Positions 12,260 to 25,094 of a DNA stretch of 64,000 bases are shown here, in pieces. The first letter of the stretch is position 1, and the number at the start of each line of letters is the position of its first letter. Made by a program: the position numbers and the translations under genes. This DNA is from Leptodactylus fallax (Eukaryota; Chordata; Amphibia; Anura; Leptodactylidae): the NCBI GenBank assembly GCA_947044405.1, contig CAMRHE010000054.1, forward strand, positions 3,859,501-3,923,500, read 5' to 3'. The notes beneath the pieces were generated by a model. The model saw nothing but the letters and a program-made list of their open reading frames with translations. It ran no database searches and was not told where the DNA came from.

Positions 12260-12299
<40 letters not shown>
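12260..12299. repeat. (TA)n microsatellite
   Basis: About 20 uninterrupted TA units, followed by T-rich low-complexity sequence to about 12350. Confidence 0.95.
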
Positions 12300-12302
<3 letters not shown>

Positions 12303-13911
12303 GTGTATGTATTTTTTTTTTTTTTTAATATACATATTTTTTTTTTCTCTCTCTTTATTCCTTATCACATCCTCTGGCTTAATAACATAACCTCACAATT
12401 TCATTCATACACTTGTACATTTTTTCTTCCTTCTATTCTTTAATATACATTCATATTTAGTAGCCCATCCATCGTATACATTATTTTCAGTATCAATTTA
12501 CACTTGCATCCTAAATAGGATTACTATTGTGTTTTTGCTCTTTATGTATCATCCACTTGATCTGCCTTTATATTATGATTTATTAGTATTTCAGACTGAC
12601 TAGCTCTCCATAGCTTCTGATAATACTAAGTGCAGACCAAACATTTTCAAGGCTTCTTTCATCAACTTCTATATATTATGGTCCCAGCGCAGGTGTTTCA
12701 GGTCTCGAACCCAGCGCTGAGACCTTCTGTTATACTATGTAGCGATCCCTTACTAAGTCTCTGCGCAGTGCCACTTACTCCAGCTAGCACTGTTATCTTG
12801 CGATATTTCCTTCATGCGCAGACTCAGCTATTCCCTGCACTTTCAGGACCATAACATGGGAGGGTACATTTCTGTTATCATCATTATTGGAACCCTCTCC
12901 TTACAGAATGGGAAGGAGAGATCTAGACAGTGTTTTTCTCCTCATTCATTTGTTATGCAGGTGAGACCTTTGTTTATAGGTTCTGATTTTATGGCTGCAC
13001 AGGGTTGTGGTGATTTGTTTTTACTTTTGAATGTTGCATTATGTGTTTTATGGCATATGTGATCTAATTAATTTATTTATATTTTTATTTGACTGCACAT
13101 GATTTTTTTCTAAGCATTGTTTGTATGCCATTATATGTATTATGTAAGTAAGCTACAAGCCTTAAAAGGAAATCCGGGATGGAAGAAATGCAAATTTTGG
13201 CACAGCTGATTCAAGAACTTTCTGAAAGGTTCATTAGTCATCAGTTAAGCTGTATAGATCAGTATGGTTTTGGACATGAACATGTTAGCATCTGCACACT
13301 TGATAAAAGGGCAGAGGACCCCGAAATGTGTAGTGTGTTTTATGACTTTGTGGGTACAATAAATTTATTTTTAACTGATCCTGGGTGAGCGTGGTATCTT
13401 TTTAAATTGACATCCATATTGGATGTATGATTTGTTCCTTCTACTGTGCATTCTACAAGACGCTCCTTAGATGCGGTTTTGGATTCTGCTGAAAACCCAG
13501 AGCTTGTTTGGCTAATACGCTGTTTATGGGAGTTGTGCCTGGTCACAACCTCCTCAGGTGAGCACATACCTATTTTTCGAAACATCTTTGGTACTACCTG
13601 ACAATAATACACTATGGTCTTCTTGATGCTTTCCCTCTTTTGTACTTTCTAAAACTTCTTTATTAAATCATGTAAAAACAGACCACTCTGTAGAAGCATG
13701 TAAGAACAAAACAGCCCGTCGCTGCTGTTTGCTTGTCCCTGGCTATGCCTGTTTTTACCTGATTTAATAAAAAAGTTTGGAAGCCAGGATCTGAGTGCCG
13801 CTGCTCTATTTCTTCTTCTCTGTATATTGGACTATGTTACCTTCAGTGTGCCCCCATACTGTCTTCTACAGCATCAGCGGTGTCAGCTGAGTACTACATT
13901 TTCCATTATTT
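12300..13911. other. intergenic, nothing firm
   Basis: AT-rich sequence without recognisable coding. A segment near 13300-13400, with gaccccgaaatgtgtagtg followed by caataaattt, resembles terminal repeats of Penelope-like elements, but I cannot confirm it. Confidence 0.35.
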
Positions 13912-14140
13912 GGGGGCAGCACAGTGGCTCAATGGTTAGCACTGTAGCCTTGCAGCGCTGGAGTTCTGGGTTCAAATCCTGCCAAGGACAATATTTGCAA
14001 GGAGTTTGTATGTTCTGCATGGGTTTCCTCCCACACTCCAAAGACATACCTCATAGGGAATGTAGATTGTGAGCCCTATATGGGACAGTGACTGTAAAGC
14101 ACTGTGGAATATGATGGCGCTATATAAGTAAGCAAAATAA
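13912..14140 (+). mobile_element. tRNA-derived SINE
   Basis: The head contains a Pol III A-box-like tggctcaatggttagc (13925 on) and a B box ggttcaaatcc (13969-13979), spaced as in a tRNA promoter. A body follows, with a conserved cctcccacactccaaagaca stretch. The 3' tail, gatggcgctatataagtaag with an A-rich end, is like the tail at 1496-1600 and suggests mobilisation by an L2-type LINE. It is not a functional tRNA gene: no cloverleaf or acceptor stem closes. Exact SINE family is not assigned. Confidence 0.8.
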
Positions 14141-16499
14141 ATTTATATTTCAAGATGCTTGGAGTGTGTAGTGCCCGCTATTTCCCTTTCTTTTAGTTGT
14201 ATATGTATATAATTTTCTATCCCCCTATAAAAATTGTTATTCTAATGAATAATTATAATCTCTATACTAGGGCCAGTTTCAGATTGGTATGTGTTATCTG
14301 ACTGATGGATCTTTCTGCCCATCAGAAGTGTTTTATACGTTCATCTCTAGTGATAATCATTATTGCTATTATTTTAGCGTGTAACTGATATCGCTAGAGA
14401 GGTGGTCGGCGTATTTTACTCTATAAATATCAGGTATGGACAGCACTGGGACAGGATCAAATGTAAACTTTAGTGATGACTTTGGGTATGTGTTGTGTAA
14501 GTGTTTGGTGCAACTGTTTTGGTGCTGCGATCTGGACGATAGTAAACGTCTTGGTTACAGCGCCAATAACTTCCTTGTTATGTTCAGAGGGGTATTACAT
14601 AATATCCCTGGGATTAGGCTCAGAGGGGTATTACATTATCCCACTATGTGACAATCATAGAGCAAAAGTATAGTATGCTTTCTGATAGGAGAGGGGATAA
14701 CATGGACAGAAGTCCCTTCCCCCCCCCCCCCTCTGGAATCACATACAGGTTATGCACAGAGGATGATGATGATGATGATGATGATGATTTATCATTGTCT
14801 GTGTAGTCTGCATCTCTGCTCCTTCCTCCTTCGGCAGTTCTAAGATGCTCCCTGAGGATCATCTTCATAGCCCTAACAGATCCTGAGATATGGGCTTTAG
14901 TAGTAAGGACATATTACATATGTCCTCTGCTACAAAAGTGCCTCCCTGCGCGGACGTATAACATACATGGGTGGCATGTAAGGGTTAATGAAGTATGGAA
15001 AATGTCCGGTTCAGAAAATACTGCTACGCCTTTGCTCTCTATTCTGTTCATAAATTCTATTGCTAATAGTAACACCACCCCCTTCCTCCACCTAACTCCT
15101 ACCACTGTCCATCACTGCTATGTGTTCAGTTCTTGTTCTGTATTTACCATTTTTTCCTGTTCCTGCACATATGCCATTCTGTCTTGTGTATAGTGTGGGT
15201 GAAACAGAGGAGTGTGCACCGACAGCAGCATAAAGGAGGCCAAGAGCACAAAGTCAATCATGTGAGATTCTGATGTTGACACAGGATGATTTTGAGAGAT
15301 GACCGAACATCAGGTGAAACACACAGCCTGCCCACAGTTTTGCAGACAGAATAAGCTGAACTCATACAGAAACACTCTTGGAAAAATAAAAAAAATTGCC
15401 ACATTTTCTTTAAACAGAGTTTCTAGGCAAGTTTTACTTGTGGGAAAACGTTATAAAACAAGTTACAATAGGTGCTGCTGTAATTGCCACTATACATTTT
15501 ATGACTAGTTTATTTACATATTTAAATCCTGATACTTGTATTCTCTAGGACACAGTGCTTGAACTTTTTGTAATTGCATCTAAATAATGCCTTGTGAATT
15601 TCCACAGAACTGAGTACAAAATCCTGAAATAATGACTTGACATTTTCAAAAACAAATGTAATGTAGAAAATATTTGTTTTAATGATATCACACTGTGGTA
15701 TTCAGAGCAAGATTCTATTAACTAGTATAAATACTGTCATGACCTCCTGAGAAAAATCAATGTGGCTCATTGTACTGCGTTCTAAATAGGTGATATTGTA
15801 TTTCCAACTAGAATGGTTACATGCTGGGGAACATAGCTAATTCACAAATGGTACAGATATCTGTAGTAATTATCCGCCATGATAATATTGGTAAAAGGAG
15901 TGTCTCATTAGCACTCATTTATCTAGCAATGAACAACACAGCAATTTTGTACTAAGGCAAATATGTTAGCATTGCACATTTGGGACAAACTCCTGTCAGA
16001 CCAACAGCTATCCCCCCTGAACCGCTCATGCACATGTATACTTGGTTTGTATGATAAATTGGTTGCTACTATGTGAAACAAAAGGTAAAAGAGCAGAGGA
16101 GGAGGATCACATGGTTTCTGTGACCTAGGTGGGTTTCTCGCATTACCTCAGCCAATCATGAGAGGTTACAGTGCTGATGTAATATTATGAGAGCGCAGTT
16201 AAGGGAGAAGAACCCAGAAGACAGTGCAGTTACTACAATTCCAGCACAGTGACAGTGAACAAAACACCAACTTTGCAGTAGCACTACAGAATTATATGAG
16301 AGGAGGACTGGAGCATAGCTTAGTTAGATTTAATCAATTTTTTTAATTGACAAAGAGGCAGAAAATCACAGCAGTGAACGAGGAATCTTTTCTGCACCAT
16401 ATTGTGACTGTAGTGTCCATTGTGTTACACATTTACTGGCCAGGTCACTGTTTTACTGCAAAATCTCATTTTGTTTAGGTTTTTTGTGGGGGCCTAAAA
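14141..16499. other. intergenic, nothing recognised
   Basis: No coding sequence or transposon end is identified, apart from a GAT microsatellite at 14761-14788 and a C-run near 14720. Confidence 0.45.
14761..14788. repeat. (GAT)n microsatellite
   Basis: About nine tandem GAT units. Confidence 0.95.
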
Positions 16500-16710
16500 A
16501 GGGACACAACACTGTATGGAAGTCAGTAAGGGGGGGCCATATACTGTGTGGGAACTAGTAAAGGGGCAATTTACTCTGTGATGGTCAGTAAAGGGGCGTT
16601 ATACTGTGTGGGGGCCAATAAAGGGGGTAATACACTGTGGGGACCAGTAAAGGAGATAATATACTGTAGGGGCCAGTAAAAAGGGCGTTATACTGTGTCT
16701 GGGCCAAATA
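16500..16710. repeat. short tandem repeat, about 38 bp units
   Basis: Five or six diverged units share ttatactgtgtgggggcc and agtaaaggggc blocks. The composition recalls the 31-bp arrays but the unit length differs, so I do not merge them. Confidence 0.65.
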
Positions 16711-16913
16711 AGTGGAGTGGAGGGCCGTGGTGTACGATTTTAATCATGATCATTTCCCATGACAGAACCAAAGATCAAAAGATTGGGTATTTTTAATAAG
16801 GTTGGGGGGGCAGGCCGCCTTTTTATTGGTCACCTCAGGCAAGAGAGAGTCTAAGTTCACCCCTGTTCTCTGTTATCACCCATTTTCAGAGGACAGCACT
16901 CACACCCGTATAC

Positions 16914-17071
16914 CAGGAGTAGGCAACCTTCGGCACTTCAGCAGTTGTAAAACTACAACTCCCAGCATGCACACTTACTCAGCTGTTCTTGGACTTCCCA
17001 TGAAAGTGAATGGAGCATGTTGGGAGTTGTAGTTTCACAGCAGCTGGAGGGCCAAAGGTTGCTGACCCCTG
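16914..17071. mobile_element. hAT-type MITE, 158 bp
   Basis: The ends are inverted: caggagtaggcaaccttcgg on the left and the complement of aggttgctgacccctg on the right. The interior is a near-palindrome around acaactcccagcatgc. The 8-bp flanks ccgtatac (16906-16913) and ccatatac (17072-17079) match at seven of eight, the target duplication length of hAT elements. There is no coding capacity. Confidence 0.88.
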
Positions 17072-17398
17072 CCATATACACTTGCCTAATGATATTCTCT
17101 GCTATCAGTCATTATCAGAGCAGAAAAGAAAGAGAGAAAAAGTTACTTGAGGTCATTACACCATGGGATTTGTAGCCATAATATTGCCACAAACATATCC
17201 TGTATTATACCAGTAGAAAAATTGGCAGAGTCGCCAAGATTTGCCAGTTTTTACTTTTTAACATCGTATCTTCCAATAGCAAGTTGTGTACTTTACTACA
17301 TAATCCTACAGTGTTGTAGTGCTCTATGCTAATGTTGCACACCTAATGAGTTGACACTGGTGTGGTTGGGTGTTTTATGTTCTTTATTTAACATTCAA

Positions 17399-17693
17399 CT
17401 GCAATAATAAGGGACTTGCATCAGACATGGAGATTAGCACCTCCCTTCTTCTTGTTATCTGAGGTGCACTACAATAAGTGTCCTTTCATACTACTTAGTA
17501 GTTGTACATTACCATCAAGTCCTCAGTCACTCCTTACATCAGTGACTGCATTAACATATACTGAGCAATAAATTATGAGAATAGAACAACATGACTGCAG
17601 TAATAATCACTGTAACTGCAATAATAAGGGACATGCATCAGACATGGAGATTAGGACCTCCCTTCTTATCTGAGGTGCACTACAATAAGTGTC
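17399..17693. repeat. pair of 80-bp direct repeats
   Basis: 17399-17482 and 17616-17693 share ctgcaataataagggac and gaggtgcactacaataagtg with few differences. They are about 217 bp apart and point the same way. They could be a tandem duplication or the edges of a small element. Confidence 0.75.
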
Positions 17694-17755
17694 CAACCAG
17701 AAACACTCCCCTGAGATAGATGTTCCCACTCTAGTGTCATATTACAGGACCTGTA

Positions 17756-18193
17756 CAGTAATACCTCGTACACTCGCGTTTCCGAATTTGCGAATTCACA
17801 GATTCGCGATATTTTTATTGGAACCTAACATATATAGATTTTGCTGTTTTTCACATATCTGTGAATTTAAAAAAAAAAAAAAAAAAAACCTTCGCTATTG
17901 GGTAGTAGCGTCCCATTTGTTACGTACCCGGTAATTGGTTTCATTTTACTGTGAGTGTATAAGACGAATGAATGAATTAATTAATGTATTAATATACTGT
18001 ACTGTACAGTATACTTTAGTATACTGTACAGTACTCTAGGGTACTCTAGGGTAAAGTTTTTTGGTATTTAGGGGTTAAACTTTAGAAACCGGCATTGTAA
18101 GCGCTTCTAAGCGCTTGTACCAAACATTCGCGATTCCTCGCGATCCGCGACCCTCTCTGGAACCTAACCTCGCGAATGTACGAGGTATTACTG
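17756..18193. mobile_element. pogo/Tigger-type MITE, 438 bp
   Basis: The left end cagtaatacctcgtacactc is matched at the right by the complement of gaatgtacgaggtattactg, and TA flanks both sides (17754-17755, 18194-18195). The cag-n-ataccTcg terminus is like the Tigger/pogo branch of Tc1/mariner. There is no transposase, so it is non-autonomous. An A-run of about 20 lies near 17870-17888. Confidence 0.85.
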
Positions 18194-20717
18194 TATACTG
18201 CTATTCTGGCACTTGTTAACATTAAACTTTATGGGGTGGATTATTCTCTGTATATATCTCACACTAACCAATCAGATTAGTACTTTCATTTTCAAAGGGG
18301 ACTTGGACAGATGACGGCTGACATCAGATTGATTTCTATAGGCAACTGCATTATTTTACTTTTCCACCACTTTAGATAAATCATTCCCCATTACAGTTGA
18401 TGCTTTTGCAGCATGTATTAAAGTTTACAGTCATAACTCTTGAAGATGATCGGTGGCTGCCAGATGATCTTCTTGACTTCAGTGGAATCCTTTTCACATA
18501 AACTTTATACCTGGGTAATGTCGGGGTATTTTCTCTAGTATGTGTAATAATTATGAGTTCTAGTGAAGCTGCAGAAGGGGCAATGGGTAAAGAGAAATCA
18601 AGTGTTAATTCCTTTATGTATATTAAAGATTGTTATCTTTAGTATAGGGTACTGTATAAAGATCACTCAATTACAGTGCAGTTAAAGGGTTAATGTGTTT
18701 TGCATGTAGGGTTTATTGATGTGTAGGTGATATGCCATAAGTGAGTAGTTAAATGAATATGGTGATAGATTCATTGGAAAAACCTTTATGAAAATTAACA
18801 TATTTTTAGTCAAGTTTAGTTATGATGTAAGCCGTGTACCAGGGTGTATTACAGTATATCTATCTATCTATACACTACAGTAGCATTACATAAAAGTAAA
18901 AAAATTAATTAAATAAAAAAAAAAAAATTAAAAATGTGCCTAGCACACATGTAAAAGTACATAAATAAAGTTAAACACAAACACATTAGGTATTCCTGTG
19001 TCCAAAAATGGACGGTCTCCAAACTTATAAAAATATTTTTCCCATACGGTCAGCTCCGTAGTGGGAAAAAAAAAATGAAAAAAGCTGAACCACCTTTCAT
19101 TAAAATCTGGATAAAAAGTGATCAAAGCATCAGGCATTCCCTAAAATGGTATAAATAAAAAGTGAATCTGGCACCACAAGATTTTTTTTAAGGGGTTAAA
19201 ACGTAAAAAAAACTATATAAATTTGGAATTGTTGGAATCATACCGGCCCAAAGAATACAGGTGACATGCCATTTTGGATGCACAGTGAATGCCATAAAAA
19301 GAAAGCCCATGAGAAAGTTACGCAAACGCATTTTTTACTCTAGTTCCACCTCCATTCTGATTTTTTTTTTTTTTTAACAGCTTCCCAGTACATCGTGGAG
19401 TATTAAATGGTACCATTATGAAGTACAATTTGTCCTGCAAAAAATAAACCCTTATACGCTCTGTAAATGGAAAAATAAAAAATTTAGAAGGCGGAGAGTC
19501 AAAAACAAAAAAATTGCTATGGCACGAAGGGGTTAAAATTGGATTAAACTAAAAGATAGGCTCATAATCATAGCACTATGATGTTTTATTTGAAAGCTGT
19601 TCATAATGGTCATGAAGAAGACCTCTCTTTACTTTTTCCCAAAATATTTCACTTGGGAAATGCAATTAATGATTTGTTTATTTGAAGGAGTGAAGAATAC
19701 AATTCGGCCATCCAGAGATGTATGTGATATGATTGCACAAAAGATGCAATAATTTTCTTGCATAATTTTCTTTCAGTGCTGACAATTTTTCCACTTAACT
19801 ATATATTAATGTTTATTTGATTATGATAAAATGCATTTTTTTAATGTTTGTGATTTTTGTCTTGTCTGGTGCTTCAGTGCATTGTTGTATGTGTGATTGG
19901 AAAAATAAGTTTATGATGGTCCCTTGTATGTTTTATGCTAAAATAGAACACAGCCGCACCAAAGGGAATGGTGACAAATTATGTACGATATAGAGGAAGG
20001 AGGAGAGCAGTGGACATGAAAGGCAGGCATATGTTGCACAAGAAGAGTTCCTTAAATCATACGCCTCCCTTTCATGAAAAAAACAAAGGAGGTTTTTCTT
20101 TCCTTTGGATTCATTTTAACCCCCTTTAAGGACATGGCCCAATTTTTTTAAAACTGATATGTCACTTTATGTGAAAATGTTTTTGAGATGCAACTTAAGG
20201 ACCAACAACACATAAATATACGTCCCTCACTAAGAGGCTTTAAACCAATATCAATCCTGGAGGGCGATCGCTGGAGCCATTCCATTGCTATGGCAGTCAG
20301 AAGCCTTCTGATGCCTCCCAGGCCTGCCAATGCTATATGACTTCTCAGACTCAATAGTAACACAAGGATTTTACTATAGAATGCAATACTGTACTGTATT
20401 ATTGCAGTCTATGATATAGGAAATCCCCTATGCTCAAATCCCCTATGAGCGCTAAAAAATAAATATTTAAAAGTTTTTTTTCAAATATGAAAAAAACAAA
20501 GTATAAAAATTCACTTCCCTTTTCCCAGATTACATATTAAAGTAAATAAACAAAAATAAACATAATCAAGTTGGGTATCCCAACATCTGAAATTGCCCAT
20601 ACTATTAAAATATACTATAAAAATATTTTTTTCATTCACTGAACACTGCAACGGTAAAACAAATCAAAATGTGGATAGGTCATCAGTATGAAAAATTCGA
20701 TTTGGGCCCAGCAAACC
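18194..20717. other. intergenic; frog-type repeat near 19000-19540
   Basis: No gene is recognised. The part at about 19000-19540, with taccattatgaagtacaatt followed by tgtcctgcaaaaaataaacc, resembles an abundant frog repeat that I know only from memory. The remainder is AT-rich and unassigned. Confidence 0.4.
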
Positions 20718-20980
20718 CCTTAAGGCTAATGAGCCAACGCAGCAAATTGCTGCCAGAAAACGCAGTGGGAATGACTGGATTTTTTTTCTGCAGTGTTTTT
20801 AACAGAAAATTCCCAGAGTTTTCCTCTGCAAACTTTCTGCCTCTATTATACGAATACAGAAAACGCCATCGTTTTTATAATTAACATGCTGCGATTTCTG
20901 CAATTTGTGTAGAATTCCATCCACTTTGCAGTTAATGTAAAATGCAATGTTCGCAATGTGGGGTCCCGGCCTTACTGTGT
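20718..20980. mobile_element. possible TTAA-type MITE, second copy
   Basis: It starts ccttaaggct and shares the agagttttcctctgc and actttctgc blocks with 3197-3366. It ends near gggtcccggccttac. The TTAA edge is suggestive of piggyBac only. Confidence 0.3.
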
Positions 20981-21045
20981 AAGGACATATTTGTACATCC
21001 TTGTAGAGTAAGGGTGGGTTCACACTTGCACCGACACTCCGTCTG

Positions 21046-21324
21046 CCGTGAATCCGACCTAAATGTTGGAAAAAAGGAATGGCACAGGATAGGGAAAGGT
21101 TTAAGACGGTTTGCTTTAAAACCCATTCACTTGAAACATAGTCTTGCATGTCCGACTTTGTGTCCGACGAAAAAAAAACAGCTTCGCGGCGTAGAGGGTG
21201 TAAGCGCACACCCACGCATTGCTTTAAAAACTCATTCAAATGAATGGGTTTTTAAGCAAACCATCTTAAACCTTTCCCTATCCTGTGCCAATCCTTTTTT
21301 CCGACATTTAGGTTGGATTCACGG
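21046..21324. repeat. foldback MITE with about 90-bp arms
   Basis: The left arm 21046-21135 (ccgtgaatccgacctaaatg...) pairs with the right arm 21235-21324 (...tttaggttggattcacgg). The left side carries an extra gggttcacacttgcaccg stretch that the right side lacks, so the right end may be truncated. The Tc1 element at 21337 lies almost directly beside it. Confidence 0.75.
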
Positions 21325-21734
21325 CTAACATTGTTACAGTCATATGAAAAAGTTTGGGCACCCCTATTAATCTTAATCATTTTTAGTTCTAAATATTTGG
21401 GTGTTTGCAACAGCCATTTCAATTTGATATATCTAATAACTTATGGACACAGTAATATTTCAGGATTGAAATGAGGTTTATTGTACTAACAGAAAATGTG
21501 CAATATGCATTAAACCAAAATTTGACCGGTGCAAAAATTTGGGTACCCTTATCATTTTATTGATTTGAATACTCCTAACTACTTTTTACTGACTTACTGA
21601 AGCACAAAATTGGTTTTGTAACCTCACTGAGCTTTGAACTTCATAGCCAGGTGTATCCAATCATGAGAAAAGGTATTTAAGGTGGCCAATTGCAAGTTGT
21701 TCTCCTATTTGAATCTCCTCTGAAGAGTGGCATC

Positions 21735-22672
21735 ATGGGCTCCTCAAAACAACTCTCAAATGATCTGAAAACAAAGATTGTTCAACATAGTTGTTCAGGG
21801 GAAGGAAAAAAAAATTTGTCTCAAAAATTTAACCTGTCAGTTTCCACTGTGAGGAACATAGTAAGGAAATGGAAGACCACAGGGACAGTTCTTGTTAAGC
21901 CCAGAAGTGGCAGGCCAAGAAAAATATCAGAAAGGCAGAGAAGAAGAATGGTGAGAACAGTCAAGGACAATCCACAGACCACCTCCAAAGAGCTGCAGCA
22001 TAATCTTGCTGCAGATGGTGTCACTGTGCATCGGTCAACAGTACAGCACACTTTGCACAAGGAGAAGCTGTATGGGAGAGTGATGCGAAAGAAGCCGTTT
22101 CTGAAAGCACGCCACAAACAGAGTCGCCTGAGGTATGCAAAAGCACATTTGGACAAGCCAGCTTCATTTTGGAAGAAGGTCCTGTGGACTGATGAAACAA
22201 AGATTGCGTTGTTTGGTCATACAAAAAGGCGTTATGCATGGCATCAAAAAAACACAGCATTCCAAGAAAAACACTTGCTACCCACTGTAAAATTTGGTGG
22301 AGGTTCCATCATGCTTTGGGGCTGTGTGGCCAATGCCGGCACCGGGAATCTTGTTAAAGTTGAGGGTTGCATGGATTCAACTCAGTATCAGCAGATTCTT
22401 GAGAATAAAAGAATCAGTGACGAATTTGAAGTTACGCCGGGGATGGATATTTCAGCAAGACAATGATCCAAAACACAGCTCCAAATCTACTCAGGCATTC
22501 ATGCAGAGGAACAATTACAATGTTCTGGAATGGCCATCCCAGTCCCCAGACCTGAATATCATTGAACATCTGTGGGATAATTTGAAGTGGGCTGTCCATG
22601 CTCAGCGACCATCAAACTTAACTGAACTGGAATTGTTTTGTAAAGAGGTATGGTCAAAAATACCAGGCGAAA
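21735..22672 (+). pseudogene. Tc1 transposase (DD34E), frameshifted
   Basis: ATG at 21735. In order I see the paired helix-turn-helix region (LSVSTVRNIVRKW), the RSGRPRKISERQRRRM linker, the first aspartate in [12 protein letters not shown], and GGGSIMLWGCV. Near 22402 the frame shifts by one base. The second frame then carries the second aspartate in [12 protein letters not shown] and the glutamate in LNIIEHLW. There are 34 residues between the second aspartate and the glutamate, the DD34E signature of Tc1 elements. The last part of the C-terminus is lost in the homopolymer block. As written the protein is dead, but the break could be a sequencing error given its neighbourhood. Confidence 0.9.
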
Positions 22673-22675
22673 AGC

Positions 22676-22990
22676 AGGGAGGGGGGGGGGGGGAGGGGGC
22701 TTCATCCAGGAACTGATTAAAAGCTACAGGAAGGGGCTGGGGGGTGTTTTTTTTGCAAAAGGGGGGTTTTCTAAATATTAATGTCTTTTTTTTTGTGGGG
22801 GGGCTTTTTTTTTTGCGGGGTTTTTTTTTTTTTTTTGGTTGTTTTTTTTTTTTTTTTTTTTTATAAAACTTTTTTTTTTTCTTTTTTTTTTTTTTTTTGT
22901 TTTTTTTTTTTTTTTTTTTTAATTTATTGGGGTGTTTGTTACACCCATATATTTATTTATTAATTTTTTTTATTTTTTTGGGGGGGGGGT
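22676..22990 (+). other. homopolymer-saturated block at Tc1 3' end
   Basis: A G-run (22680-22692) leads into many T-runs and then a final run of G before the intact terminal repeat. Underlying Tc1 words are still visible, such as cttcatccagg and aactgattaaaagc. The pattern matches the blocks at 7927-8262 and 47985-48511. Confidence 0.7.
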
Positions 22991-23013
22991 GCCCAAACTT
23001 TTTCATATGACTG

Positions 23014-24009
23014 TATATGCTGTTTATGACTTCATGAGTATATAGCCTAGTGGGCTGTGTTGACTTCATTGGAATCCTTCTGTAAATCCATGTTGTATAT
23101 GAATTGTAGGGTTTTTTTTTGCTGGTATCCACTGCAGAAAGCTATCTCCCAGTCAGTGTTGCAAATGCCTAATCTCTTCCCTACTTGCCTAACCAAACTC
23201 CCTACTTAACATTCACTAGCACTAGAGGAAGAATGTGAGACAGAGTTAAGGTCAGAGTTTTGCAGGCTGGGTTATTTAGTGCCTGCAAAATTTTTAAATG
23301 GGTATTCCCAACTCATTACTTATGGTGGTGCCCATAGGATATACTATAGATATCTGATTGATTCAAGTCAAATTATGTTGTATTTAACTATGACATGTAC
23401 TTTGAGTTCATCCCTATTTTATTAAATGGAAAAAAGGCAAACTGCAGAATGCATTCTATTAATGCTATTTGGAAGTAATCTGTGCTTTTATATATTAAAA
23501 TGTCACAAAGATCCCAGACACCATCATTTTACATTAAGACTGGGTAAGTGCCCTTAATGGACAATAAAGTACAGCACATGGGCCAGTGGTTTAAGTAGTC
23601 ATTTTCCTAAGCTTGCACTTTCTCCGCTTCACATGTTTACTGTTACAAATTTACTGATTGCAATGTTTTAGTCTTAGTTTATGCCAACAGAGATGTAATT
23701 ACTTGAGTGTATTCTGATCTATTCTGAACAAGCAGAGCAGCATGCTGACCTTGTTTTTAGGAGGAAAAGAAAACCCACAGAAGGCTTATAACAATGTTAT
23801 TACACAGAGCAATACACACAGCGGCTGTTTCTGGCAGTACATTGCCTTACAGAGAATACTGTATGTTGTAAAACTGGCTGTACCCTGACAGCTCTTGCAG
23901 GGCAAATTTTAAATTGCCAAAATGAGGTTTATATAACATTGGCTTTCTAACATTAGAAAGAATATATAATAAAAAAATGACATCTTTTTTGAAAAATAAA
24001 GCCTGCAAT
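23014..24009. other. intergenic, nothing recognised
   Basis: No coding sequence, transposon end or tandem repeat is recognised. Confidence 0.45.
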
Positions 24010-24195
24010 CCTGCAAGCAACGCTTTTCTCTCTGCATTTTTCGGGCGGTAACTGGACAGATCCCATTATAGTCTATGGGGTCCATGGATTTCCGCGGGTA
24101 ACTGCTTTTTGAAGCCAATTGGGTTTCCGTATTTCGGGTCCCCAAGAGGACCCAAAGGATGGAAACCCGAACACAGGTGTGAACCTAGCGTCAAT
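24010..24195. mobile_element. gttcacac-family MITE, copy 1
   Basis: It ends acaggtgtgaacctagcgtc and contains a cccattatagtctatggggt block. A second member follows at 24372 in the opposite orientation. Termini with gttcacac are common in small frog DNA transposons, but the superfamily is not settled here. Confidence 0.45.
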
Positions 24196-24371
24196 ACGGT
24201 TCTTCTAACATAGAATATAATGAATATTCACATCTCACCAATCTCTCACTGCTCTGGTTATGGCACTGACTTTGTCCCCACTAGTGTTTTCTTTCTGGTG
24301 TCTCTTGACAAACAGGAAATGGTAGAATGTGCCCACTCAACCAATCATTGGCCATAACAATGACCTGTCTT

Positions 24372-24620
24372 ACTCTAGGTTCACACTTGCGCTCATGTTT
24401 CCGTTTTTTGGGTCCCCAAGCAAACCCAATTCGATTACAAATTACAAAGCGGTTACCCATGAAAAACCTGAAGCCCTCATAGACTATAGTGGGGTCTGCC
24501 ACGTTTCCTTTCGAAAAATGCTTGCAGGACTTTTCTCTCTGCATTTTTTTTTTTTTTTTAAGCGGATTTGGGGACGGAATCCCTGAACATAGAGCGAGCG
24601 CTGGTGTGAATCCAGCCTTA
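24372..24620. mobile_element. gttcacac-family MITE, copy 2
   Basis: The ends are imperfect inverted repeats: ctaggttcacacttgcgctc on the left and the complement of agcgctggtgtgaatccag on the right. The interior shares catagactatagtggggtc and cttttctctctgcat words with 24010-24195 in reverse orientation. There is no coding capacity. Confidence 0.6.
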
Positions 24621-24703
24621 GCCAGTGATAGGACATATTCAAACATTTCCCATGTGCTATAAGACAACAAAAAGTAAATACTATTGTGGAACTGCTTACA
24701 GGT

Positions 24704-24707
24704 AAGA

Positions 24708-24755
<48 letters not shown>

Positions 24756-24757
24756 TC
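24704..24757. repeat. (TA)n microsatellite with flanking palindrome
   Basis: About 21 TA units bounded by aagaaga on the left and tcttctt on the right, so the whole tract is self-complementary. Confidence 0.95.
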
Positions 24758-25094
24758 TTATGTACAGTATCTTGGTACGTACAGTATTCTGTGACTGTTT
24801 GGAGTCATTATCTACAACATATCCTGATATCCTGTTTGGTACTTTAGGAAGCTGTGCTCTCCTTTGCTCAACCTGTGTCATCACATCTCATAATGAAGAG
24901 TGCAGTTAAGCTACTAAATGTATCCTTTTAATCCTGGATGTGAGACAGCTAGACAGTAAATAGATTAATGGATAAACAGACCAGTAGTATGCATGATATA
25001 GATAAAAGATGACAGATAGACCAAAGTGAAGACTGCACCAGTAAAGAGGATGGGTGCCAGCCACAGGAAGAGGAAGGCTATGTCCTTGCTAAGT

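Larger units (their letters stand above)
21337..23013 (+). mobile_element. Tc1-like DNA transposon 2
   Basis: The ends are perfect inverted repeats over about 28 bp (cagtcatatgaaaaagtttg... at 21337; complement ending at 23013) with TA on both sides (21335-21336, 23014-23015). The family differs from element 1 in TIR and transposase sequence. The 3' quarter (22676-22990) is replaced by G- and T-homopolymer sequence, which also lengthens the element slightly. Confidence 0.93.

Noticed and set aside
13912..13990. tRNA gene
   Set aside because: Only Pol III boxes are conserved; there is no closing acceptor stem, and the sequence continues into a SINE body and LINE-like tail.
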